From: an uncultured Clostridia bacterium | GTDB taxonomy: Bacteria > Bacillota > Clostridia > Christensenellales > Borkfalkiaceae | Reading direction: 5' to 3' | Assembly: GCA_944368215.1 (NCBI GenBank) | Contig: CALVWX010000013.1 | Span: 1 to 46,993, forward strand | DNA length: 46,993 nt | Shown: piece after piece, positions 40,679-46,993 of the stretch | How positions within the stretch are numbered: the first letter of the stretch is position 1 | Layout of the letters: each line of letters begins with the position of its first letter | Translations under genes and position numbers: made by a program | Notes under the pieces: model-generated | Seen by the model: only the letters and a program-made list of their open reading frames with translations | The model's database searches: none | What the model was told of the DNA's origin: nothing

Positions 40679-41188
40679 GTGAACGGATATAAAGTTGAAC
40701 GCGCAACTTCATGCGACGTCGCGGCGATGCTTGAAATTTTCGGGCGTGCGCGCGCGTTTATGGCCGGGCAGGGCAACCCTCAGTGGGCCGACGGTTACCC
40801 CTATCCCGAAGTCATAGAGGAGAGGGTGGAGCGCGGCTGCATGTATAAGCTTGCTTGCGGCGGCGATATCGCCGCTGTATTTTCCGCGCTCGACGGCGAT
40901 GAAGATTATAAAAACTGCAAAGATATCTGGCTGACTGCGGAGGGCGAATATCTCGCCGTGCACACCGTTGCCGTAAACGACGCATACCGCGGCAAGGGCT
41001 GTGCCCGCGCAATCTTCGCGGCGGCCGAAGACATGGCCCGCGCCCTTTCAAAGCGCAGTCTCCGCATAGACACGCATGAAAAGAATGCACCCATGCGCTC
41101 CCTTCTGCAATCGCTCGGCTTCTGCCCGCGCGGGCAAATTACCCTTTACGGCGGCAAGCCCAGATTGGCGTACGAAAAGTTATTGTAA
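40679..41188 (+). CDS. GNAT-family N-acetyltransferase
   Basis: A 169-residue acetyltransferase starting with GTG at 40679, one base after the hemW stop, with GGAG upstream. AVHTVAVNDAYRGKGCARAIF is the acetyl-CoA binding segment, and SLRIDTHEKNAPMRSLLQSLGFCPRG is a typical GNAT C-terminal motif for small-molecule substrates. It is the last gene of the lepA run. Confidence 0.82.
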   Translation: MNGYKVERATSCDVAAMLEIFGRARAFMAGQGNPQWADGYPYPEVIEERVERGCMYKLACGGDIAAVFSALDGDEDYKNCKDIWLTAEGEYLAVHTVAVNDAYRGKGCARAIFAAAEDMARALSKRSLRIDTHEKNAPMRSLLQSLGFCPRGQITLYGGKPRLAYEKLL

Positions 41189-41232
41189 AACTTGTTGATA
41201 GGCACATATGTGCGCGCGAATATAAAAATTTA

Positions 41233-41276
41233 CCCCGCCGCCGCGGCATTTCGCCGCGGCGGCGGGGCGCTTTTTT
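41233..41276 (+). terminator. Terminator between convergent genes
   Basis: CCCCGCCGCCGCGGC (41233-41247) pairs with GCCGCGGCGGCGGGG (41253-41267), followed on the plus strand by six T. Confidence 0.9.
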
Positions 41277-41295
41277 GATATGTATGCGCGCGTGA

Positions 41296-41943
41296 TTATA
41301 ATTTTCTCTGCGCAATAACGTTGCCGTTTTCGCCGTCCACAAGGTACGCGCTCGTATCGCCTTCGCGGTCGATGACGCCCACGTAGTAATAGCACTTGCC
41401 CTCGTCGGAGAGCAGCCGCACGTAAATTTCGCCCTCAAAATTATTTCCGTCGGTCAGGGCGGAAAAGGTTTCGCCGTCGTACTGCCTTGCGCTCTCCAGC
41501 GCGTCCTCGCACGATATCACGCCGTCGTAAAGCACGCTCGGTGCGGCAATTTTTCTCTCTTCGCCGTCGCAGGTCAGCGTTATGTCCGCGCTTTGCCCCG
41601 CGGCCCCGCCCGAAAAGCTTAAATAAAAGCTGTCGGTCACGGACATATAGCTCATTTCGCCGCCGTGCCCGTTCAAAGTGGCGGTAACGCTTTCGGGACT
41701 TTGGGCAAACTTTATAAAGATTTCGCAAAGGTCTGTCATTTCGCCCTTGTACCCGTCGGAAAGATAGGGCGTCTCGCGCGAGGATATATGCACTTTTACG
41801 GATATATTGTCATCTTCGTAAAGGTAAACCTGGGCTCTGCGTTCCGATATGTAGTCGGCGTAATCCAACCCGCCGCCGCAGGCGGTAAAAGTAACAAGCA
41901 TGGCGGTCATCGCCAGAAACGCGGCGCAAAAAAATTTCTTCAT
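41296..41943 (-). CDS. Predicted lipoprotein, function unknown
   Basis: A 215-residue exported protein with the lipobox TFTAC (Cys22) followed by a Gly-rich linker. The mature part is acidic and beta-rich; its C-terminal portion (YYYVGVIDREGDTSAYLVDGENGNVIAQRKL in outline) resembles a PepSY-like beta-sheet motif, suggesting binding of a peptide or protease, but this is tentative. Convergent with the upstream GNAT gene. No clear Shine-Dalgarno is visible before the ATG. Confidence 0.7.
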   Translation of the reverse strand: MKKFFCAAFLAMTAMLVTFTACGGGLDYADYISERRAQVYLYEDDNISVKVHISSRETPYLSDGYKGEMTDLCEIFIKFAQSPESVTATLNGHGGEMSYMSVTDSFYLSFSGGAAGQSADITLTCDGEERKIAAPSVLYDGVISCEDALESARQYDGETFSALTDGNNFEGEIYVRLLSDEGKCYYYVGVIDREGDTSAYLVDGENGNVIAQRKL

Positions 41944-42094
41944 AGTTTAATGATATTTTGCTTGCGCAATAATATTCCTGCCGTTCACAATTTTTTAAAG
42001 AACGGCCCGCCGCAAAAATCTGTCCCGCCGCCCCGCAAAACCGTCCGTTAAACCGTCTGCCGCCGTGCGCCTTTCAATACTTTTGGTTATTTTC

Positions 42095-42123
42095 TTGCTT
42101 TTTATAAAGCGGTGTGGTAAAAT
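42095..42123 (+). promoter_or_regulatory. Promoter of the membrane-anchored protein gene
   Basis: TTGCTT (42095-42100), 17 bp spacer, TAAAAT (42118-42123). Confidence 0.5.
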
Positions 42124-42193
42124 CATAATGTAGTATTATAAGCGTGCGGCCGGCACTTTGTGCCATGTGCCTTGCACAAACGGCGGATACAGC

Positions 42194-42814
42194 TTGAAAA
42201 ATTTTGTTGTAAAGACTGCGGTCAAAACATTTTTAATAATTTTGGTCCTCGCCGTCGTGGCGTTCGGCGTGTTCAATTTCGCCTGTCCCCAGTACATGGC
42301 GTCCTTTGCCGAACAGATAGGCAACTATGACATGGCTTTAAGCTATGCCTCGCTCCGCTATTCGTACACTGGCGACACGCGCGACCTTGCAAGATGCTTC
42401 GAAGACGCCATCCTCGCCGACGACGATTCTTCAATAGTCAGGTACGGCGACGAATTCTTTCAAAAGGAAGACCGCGCGCAGGTCATGTATGAACTTTCGC
42501 TTGAAAGCTACGACCCGTCCACACAAAATTATATCGATTACTTCAATTTCTTCGGCGGCCGCCTCGTCAGGGCGCGTTACTCGCAGGACGATTTTTCGGG
42601 TGCGCTTTCGCTCGCGCTCGACCTCAACAACGGCACTTCAAGCTTTGCCTACGGCTGTCCTTTGATGTCGCTCACGGCCGAAGTCGTCGGCAGTCAGGAT
42701 AAAACAAACGCCCCCGCGCTCCTCGAAGTTCTTCAAAGCATTTCGCCTGAAGACGAAGAGCAGGCGGCAATGCTCGAATCGCTTTCAAAGAGCGTAAAAA
42801 ATCTTACGTTGTAA
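42194..42814 (+). CDS. Membrane-anchored helical protein, function unknown
   Basis: A 206-residue protein from a TTG at 42194. One N-terminal membrane helix (about residues 8-27, FLIILVLAVVAFGVFNFA) is followed by an extracytoplasmic part of helix pairs with alternating Tyr, Ala and Leu (NYDMALSYASLRYSYTGD, DDFSGALSLALDL), resembling TPR-like repeats. The frame extends upstream to 42158 but that part is not hydrophobic. The ribosome binding site is weak. No family recognised; guaA follows 75 bases later. Confidence 0.65.
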   Translation: MKNFVVKTAVKTFLIILVLAVVAFGVFNFACPQYMASFAEQIGNYDMALSYASLRYSYTGDTRDLARCFEDAILADDDSSIVRYGDEFFQKEDRAQVMYELSLESYDPSTQNYIDYFNFFGGRLVRARYSQDDFSGALSLALDLNNGTSSFAYGCPLMSLTAEVVGSQDKTNAPALLEVLQSISPEDEEQAAMLESLSKSVKNLTL

Positions 42815-42823
42815 ATAATTTCA

Positions 42824-42844
42824 CGCGCCGCTTTGGTCGGCGCG
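42824..42844 (+). terminator. Weak hairpin before guaA
   Basis: CGCGCCG (42824-42830) pairs with CGGCGCG (42838-42844); no T run follows, so it may be partial or regulatory. Confidence 0.4.
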
Positions 42845-42889
42845 CCATGCTTTCAAAACAGATAAAATATTTTTCAAAGGATACATAAT

Positions 42890-44422
42890 ATGCAGCATCA
42901 AAAAGTACTCATCCTCGATTTCGGCGGACAATACAACCAGCTCATAGCCCGCCGCGTGCGCGAACTCAACGTCTTTTGCGACCTCATGCCCTCCGATATG
43001 AGCCTTGAAAAAATCAAGGAATACAACCCCATAGGCATCATCTTCACAGGCGGCCCCAACTCCGTCTACGACGAAGATTCGCCCAAAATCGACAAGGGTG
43101 TGTTCGAGCTCGGAATCCCCGTCCTCGGCATATGCTACGGCTGCCAGCTTATGGCGTATACCCTCGGCGGCGAGGTTCAGCGCGCGTCGACTTCCGAATA
43201 CGGCAAGGCGGAAGTTTCTTACGTTTCCTCCCATCTCACGGTGGACATGCCCGCCACGGCCGTGTGCTGGATGAGCCATACGGACAGGATAACCCGCCTG
43301 CCCGAAGGTTTCAGAATGCTTGCAAAAAGCGATAACTGCCCTTACGCCGCGTTCGGCGACGAAGAGCGCAAGCTCTACGGCGTGCAGTTCCACCCCGAAG
43401 TAAACCACACCTTCAAGGGCACGGTTATTTTAAAGAACTTTTTATACAACGTCTGCGGCGCCATCGGCGACTGGACGATGTCTAACTTCGTGGCAAATTC
43501 CATCGCGTCCTTAAAGGAAAAAATCGGGGACAAAAAAGTTTTATGCGCAATGTCGGGCGGCGTCGATTCGGCCGTCGCGGCGACGCTCATCCATAAAGCC
43601 GTAGGCGACCAGCTCACCTGCGTATTCGTCGACCACGGACTTTTAAGAAAATACGAAGCCGACGAGGTTATGTCCGTATTCAAAGACGGCCTCGGCATGA
43701 ACCTTATAAAGGCGGACGACGGCGCAATTTTCCTTGAAAAATTAAAGGGCGTAACCGACCCCGAAACCAAGAGGAAGATAATTGGCGAACAGTTCATCCG
43801 CTCATTCGAAAAGCAGGCAAAGGCAATCGGCAAAGTGGATTTCCTCGTTCAGGGCACAATTTATCCCGACGTAATCGAAAGCGGCAAGGGCAAATCCGCC
43901 GTAATAAAATCCCACCACAACGTGGGCGGTCTTCCCTCGGTGGTTGACTTCAGGGAAATCATCGAACCCTTGCGTGACCTTTTCAAGGACGAAGTGAGAA
44001 AGGTCGGCTTTGAACTCGGCCTTCCCAAAAATGTCGTCATGCGACAGCCATTCCCCGGCCCCGGCCTCGCCATAAGAATTATGGGCGAAGTTACGGAAGA
44101 AAAGCTCGAAACTCTGCGCGATTCGGATTATATCCTCCGCGACGAAATTGCAAAGGCCGGCCTCGACGATAAAATCTGGCAGTATTTCACCGTCATCACC
44201 AACTCCAAAACGGTGGGCGTTCAGGGCGATTTCCGCACATACGAAAATGTAATCGCCATCCGCGCCGTAACCTCTGTCGACGCAATGACGGCAGACTGGG
44301 CGCGCATCCCCTACGATGTCTTAGAAAAAATTTCCACCCGGATAGTCAACGAAGTGCGTCACGCCAACAGAATTGTTTATGATATAACCTCAAAACCTCC
44401 CGCAACCATAGAGTGGGAATGA
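42890..44422 (+). CDS. guaA: GMP synthase (glutamine-hydrolysing)
   Basis: A 510-residue enzyme converting XMP to GMP. The class I amidotransferase domain has the nucleophile in GICYGCQ (Cys82) and its His-Glu partner in GVQFHPEV. The ATP pyrophosphatase domain starts with the P-loop MSGGVDSAV near residue 222. The C-terminal dimer domain contains [10 protein letters not shown] and ends with the usual KPPATIEWE. Length is normal. AAAGGAT precedes the ATG. Confidence 0.96.
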   Translation: MQHQKVLILDFGGQYNQLIARRVRELNVFCDLMPSDMSLEKIKEYNPIGIIFTGGPNSVYDEDSPKIDKGVFELGIPVLGICYGCQLMAYTLGGEVQRASTSEYGKAEVSYVSSHLTVDMPATAVCWMSHTDRITRLPEGFRMLAKSDNCPYAAFGDEERKLYGVQFHPEVNHTFKGTVILKNFLYNVCGAIGDWTMSNFVANSIASLKEKIGDKKVLCAMSGGVDSAVAATLIHKAVGDQLTCVFVDHGLLRKYEADEVMSVFKDGLGMNLIKADDGAIFLEKLKGVTDPETKRKIIGEQFIRSFEKQAKAIGKVDFLVQGTIYPDVIESGKGKSAVIKSHHNVGGLPSVVDFREIIEPLRDLFKDEVRKVGFELGLPKNVVMRQPFPGPGLAIRIMGEVTEEKLETLRDSDYILRDEIAKAGLDDKIWQYFTVITNSKTVGVQGDFRTYENVIAIRAVTSVDAMTADWARIPYDVLEKISTRIVNEVRHANRIVYDITSKPPATIEWE

Positions 44423-44427
44423 TTTTG

Positions 44428-44705
44428 CGCTATGCGCAAAATCAACTATGATTGTTTCGCAGGAACAATCATATCATAACGTTGTCGCAAAGCGACAACT
44501 CATAACTGTAGACATTTTGCGTTAGCAAAATTTATAACTTAAGATGTACAAAAACGTTTTGTGACGGCAAGTTTGGTAACTAAAACCCGTTTTGCTTCCG
44601 CAAAAGCGGCGGCCTGCGAAACAAGTTATGATTGTCTTACGGCAAGTTATAAATGTTTTGCTTTGCAAACCAAACTATGATTGCCTTCGGCATACTTCGG
44701 TAAAA
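44428..44705. repeat. Palindrome array with ATAAC/ACTATGATT spacers, site 4
   Basis: Many small palindromes (TTGCGCTATGCGCAA, GATTGTTTCGCAGGAACAATC, GTTGTCGCAAAGCGACAAC, TTTTGCGTTAGCAAAA) are separated by ACTATGATT, TCATAAC and TTATAAC spacers; later units (from ~44550) are degenerate. It covers the whole guaA to four-helix-bundle interval. Confidence 0.7.
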
Positions 44706-44708
44706 ATT

Positions 44709-45062
44709 ATGGCGGAAAGTCAGTTAAGAGATTTGTCTAAAGAGTTTGCAAAAGACATAATAACCCTTTGCCGCAAACTTAAGCAAAGTTGCGTGGAGGG
44801 AGCGCTGCTCAATCAATTACTGCGTTGCGGAACTTCTGTAGGAGCTAACGTTTACGAGGCACAGTACGCGCAGGGCAAGAAGGATTTTATTTCAAAATTC
44901 GAGATTGCATTAAAAGAATGTAACGAGTGCGGATATTGGTTAGAACTGCTGCATGAAACAGGCAGTCTTTCGGATGAAGATTATTCATCCTTTAATGAGA
45001 AATGCACAAATTTGCGCAGAATGCTTGTTTCGTCTGTAAAAACTTTAAAAAAGCAATCTTAA
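44709..45062 (+). CDS. Four-helix-bundle protein (S23 / IVP-like family)
   Basis: A 117-residue all-helical protein with the family landmarks FAKDIITLCRKL, LLNQLLRCGTSVGANVYEA and KFEIALKECNECGYWLELL. The family was first named from open frames inside 23S rRNA intervening sequences, but most members are free-standing and of unknown function; related bundles serve as accessory proteins of diversity-generating retroelements. No reverse transcriptase is in the window. The ATG at 44709 is where similarity starts; there is no clear ribosome binding site, and the upstream frame consists of repeats. Confidence 0.82.
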   Translation: MAESQLRDLSKEFAKDIITLCRKLKQSCVEGALLNQLLRCGTSVGANVYEAQYAQGKKDFISKFEIALKECNECGYWLELLHETGSLSDEDYSSFNEKCTNLRRMLVSSVKTLKKQS

Positions 45063-45118
45063 TATTATAAAATAATGTCTTTGTAAGAAATTCCTTACAA
45101 ATAAGGAGTAAAAATTAT

Positions 45119-45541
45119 ATGCAGTACCGCGTATTTAATGATAAAATTTTTGCAAGGATAGATAAAGGGGAGGAAATTATTTCCTCCCTCAAAACTATCT
45201 GCGAGGCAGAAAATATAAAGCTCGCTTCGGTTTCGGCCATAGGCGCCGTAAATGATTTTACCGTCGGCGTGTTCTCGCCCGAAAACAAAACTTATAAATC
45301 AAACCATTTTACGGGCGACTACGAAATTGTCTCCCTTCTCGGCTCTGTCACAACCAAGGACGGCGGGTTCTATGCTCATCTGCACATGAGTGCAGGCAAC
45401 GAATACGGCTCCGTTTTCGGCGGGCATTTGAACGAAGCCCATGTCTCCGCCACATGCGAGATGGTCATCGATATCGTCAAAGGCATGGTGGAGCGCGAAT
45501 TCAGTGACGAGGTCGGCCTCAACCTGTTTAAATTCGATTGA
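45119..45541 (+). CDS. PPC (DUF296) domain protein
   Basis: A 140-residue protein equal to a single PPC/DUF296 domain, a beta-rich trimer-forming fold. Landmarks are FARIDKGEEIISSL, ASVSAIGAVNDFTVG, the GGFYAHLHMSAGNEYG segment with conserved His residues that could hold a metal, and GGHLNEAHVSATCEMVI. Bacterial members are often called DNA-binding by analogy to plant AT-hook proteins, without direct proof. AAGGAG precedes the ATG; the TrmH-like gene starts four bases after its stop. Confidence 0.85.
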   Translation: MQYRVFNDKIFARIDKGEEIISSLKTICEAENIKLASVSAIGAVNDFTVGVFSPENKTYKSNHFTGDYEIVSLLGSVTTKDGGFYAHLHMSAGNEYGSVFGGHLNEAHVSATCEMVIDIVKGMVEREFSDEVGLNLFKFD

Positions 45542-45545
45542 TTTT

Positions 45546-46382
45546 ATGGACGTAAACGAGCTTTTAAAACAACTCAATTTTCAGCCCATCGGCGAAGCCA
45601 ACGGAAGAATCAAGCGCGTTAAGGGCATAATTTCCAATTCAAAGCCCAACCCCGAAAAACTTTTCGTGGCGGAGGGTATATGGCTCGCTTCCATGTGCTT
45701 TAAGTTCGGTACGCATATCGACAGTTTAATCGTCTGCCCCGACTTCGTGCGCACGCCCGAAGTTATCGAGCTCATAAAAAACCTTTGCTCTCGCACGCAG
45801 GAAAGGTTCTGCGTTTCTGCCAAAACGTACGAAAAAATTTCCGAGAAAGGCCAGCCTGACGGCATAATGGCGCTCGCCGCGCTGCCGCAAAGGGACATTG
45901 CTGATTTTATTCCGCCCAAAAAGGCCGTCATTTTAGTCATCGACGGCGTGGAAATTCCCGGCAACGCCGGTACCATGCTTCGCATGGCCGACGGGGCGGG
46001 CGCGGACGCCGTGTTCTTCTGCAACCGCAAGGTGCGCATAACCCACCCCAAACTCATAAAGGCCAGTCAGGGCGCCGTGTTAACCGTGCCCATGTTTGAG
46101 TTTGCCTCCGCGGCCGAGTGCAGAGCGTGGCTCAAAAAATTCGGTTTCACCGTCTACCTCGCCGATACGCGCGCCGATAAATTCTATTACGACGAACCCT
46201 TCGGCAAAAACGCCGCTCTCGTCGTCGGCAGCGAGCGCTACGGCATTTCGCGCGAATGGTATGATGACGACTACTCCATGATAGCCATTCCCATGCTCGG
46301 CAAGTGCGATTCTCTTAATGTCGGCGTCGCCGCAACCGTTTTAACATACGAAGCGTGCGTTAAAAACAAACTCAAAAAATAA
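45546..46382 (+). CDS. TrmH/SpoU-family RNA 2'-O-methyltransferase
   Basis: A 278-residue SPOUT methyltransferase. The N-terminal substrate-binding domain (about residues 1-110) contains the EGIWLASM segment; the SPOUT knot has LVIDGVEIPGNAGTMLRMADGAGADAV (motif 1), VVGSERYGIS (motif 2) and SLNVGVAATVLTYEA (motif 3). It probably methylates a ribose in rRNA or tRNA; the target is not readable. The ATG at 45546 follows the preceding stop closely and has no Shine-Dalgarno, so it is probably translated by coupling. Confidence 0.88.
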   Translation: MDVNELLKQLNFQPIGEANGRIKRVKGIISNSKPNPEKLFVAEGIWLASMCFKFGTHIDSLIVCPDFVRTPEVIELIKNLCSRTQERFCVSAKTYEKISEKGQPDGIMALAALPQRDIADFIPPKKAVILVIDGVEIPGNAGTMLRMADGAGADAVFFCNRKVRITHPKLIKASQGAVLTVPMFEFASAAECRAWLKKFGFTVYLADTRADKFYYDEPFGKNAALVVGSERYGISREWYDDDYSMIAIPMLGKCDSLNVGVAATVLTYEACVKNKLKK

Positions 46383-46405
46383 CACTCTTTTCAAAGGAGC
46401 GAGAT

Positions 46406-46936
46406 ATGAATATCTGGCACGATATAGATAAATCGCGTATAACGCCGCAACTTTTCGAAGCTCTTATAGAAATTCCAAAGGGTTGCAAAACCAAGTACGA
46501 ACTCGACAAGCAGACAGGCATGCTCAAAATGGACAGGGTGCTCTATACCTCAACCGTCTACCCCGCAAATTACGGGTTTATCCCCGCAACCTATGCCGAG
46601 GACGGCGACCCTCTGGACGTTCTGGTACTCTGCACCGATTCTATATATCCCATGACGCTCGTCACGTGTACGCCCATAGGCGTAATAAAGATGCTCGATA
46701 ACGGCGAATACGACGAAAAGATAATCGCGGTGCCTACGGGCGACCCCACATATAAGGATTATAAAGACGTCCGCGAGCTTCCAAAACACATATTCGAAGA
46801 GATGATGCATTTCTTCACCGTCTATAAGTTTCTCGAACAAAAGGTAACCGAAGTAAAGGAAATATGCGGCCGCGACGAGGCGGTGCGCATAATAGATATG
46901 TGCATAGACGCATATGCGCGCAAGTTTGCAAAATAA
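46406..46936 (+). CDS. ppa: Inorganic pyrophosphatase, family I
   Basis: A 176-residue soluble enzyme hydrolysing pyrophosphate to phosphate. The signature EDGDPLDVLVL (near residues 65-75) holds the metal-binding Asp residues; IEIPKGCKTKYELDK and YPANYGFIP are the other active-site segments. AAAGGAGCG precedes the ATG. Its presence with a PPi-dependent phosphofructokinase suggests controlled use of PPi. Confidence 0.93.
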   Translation: MNIWHDIDKSRITPQLFEALIEIPKGCKTKYELDKQTGMLKMDRVLYTSTVYPANYGFIPATYAEDGDPLDVLVLCTDSIYPMTLVTCTPIGVIKMLDNGEYDEKIIAVPTGDPTYKDYKDVRELPKHIFEEMMHFFTVYKFLEQKVTEVKEICGRDEAVRIIDMCIDAYARKFAK

Positions 46937-46943
46937 TTAAATA

Positions 46944-46988
46944 AAAGGCCGCGGCGCGCGGGAGTATCTCCCGCGCGCCGCGGCCTTT
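46944..46988 (+). terminator. Terminator of ppa
   Basis: A perfect 21 bp stem (46944-46964 with 46968-46988, beginning AAAGGCCGCGG) with a three-base loop, at the window edge. Confidence 0.85.
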
Positions 46989-46993
46989 ATCTT

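Noticed and set aside
41938-41955. Leaderless start for the minus-strand lipoprotein gene
   Set aside because: A TATCAT lies six bases before the ATG, but no -35 box is found at the right distance.
44428-44705. CRISPR-like array
   Set aside because: The constant part is a 7-9 base spacer and the palindromes vary; there are no repeats of 24-40 bp and no cas genes.
44709-45062. Accessory protein of a diversity-generating retroelement
   Set aside because: No reverse transcriptase, template repeat or variable repeat is visible nearby.

Overview
This window reads as a stretch of ordinary chromosome from a Firmicute (Bacillota), most likely an uncultured clostridial lineage from an animal gut. 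The evidence is indirect: a T-box leader and a tetrahydrofolate riboswitch, a PPi-type phosphofructokinase, KtrAB potassium uptake, a lepA/hemW neighbourhood, lipoproteins with Gram-positive style lipoboxes, no outer-membrane genes, and DUF421/DUF4363 and DUF3737 genes. The assignment below class is a guess. Nearly all genes lie on the plus strand. Promoters of the TTGACA-17-TATAAT type can be read directly in front of many of them, and most transcription units end in GC-rich hairpins. There is no rRNA, tRNA, CRISPR array, transposase or phage gene.

Layout. 1-1539 is the 3' part of a repeat-rich surface protein. 1669-5286 holds a DUF89 phosphatase-like protein, a DUF308 membrane protein with a small partner, an acetyltransferase and a lone DeoR-type repressor. 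5499-7558 is ktrB-ktrA. 7669-10562 is a cysteine operon, T-box leader then cysE and cysS, disturbed by a small inverted-repeat element and by a structured element next to a duplicated cysE 3' end. 10936-14093 holds a short alaS and rplM-rpsI. 14352-18969 has a DUF3737 beta-helix protein, a PatB/MalY aminotransferase, a lipoprotein and a PHP-type phosphatase. 19226-23338 has PPi-phosphofructokinase and a large lipoprotein. A DUF421/DUF4363 pair (minus strand) follows.

24539-27995 is a folate operon, folC-folE-folP-folBK, behind a leader that aligns with the class I THF riboswitch and is followed by two tandem terminators. 28247-33342 carries an exopolyphosphatase with an HD domain, Maf, an MreB-like actin and a c-di-GMP phosphodiesterase. 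33816-36563 has an EF-G paralogue with an altered G3 motif and an AT-rich lipoprotein gene broken at a run of seven G. 36839-41188 is lepA, GNAT, MGMT-like, hemW, GNAT. The end holds a lipoprotein, a membrane-anchored protein, guaA, a four-helix-bundle protein inside a repeat array, a PPC-domain protein, a TrmH-type methyltransferase and ppa.

The most unusual signals are non-coding. (1) A ~200 bp element is present twice (about 8836-9049 and 33622-33822). Its four successive hairpins are preserved by compensatory changes, and the first copy is bracketed by a 52 bp exact duplication of the cysE 3' end. (2) Three unrelated genes have a perfect 17-bp-spaced promoter whose -10 box ends six bases before the ATG, which predicts leaderless mRNAs. 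(3) Arrays of tiny palindromes are separated by TCATAAC-like spacers. (4) A family of ~120 bp repeats begins GTCATACTGAGCG.
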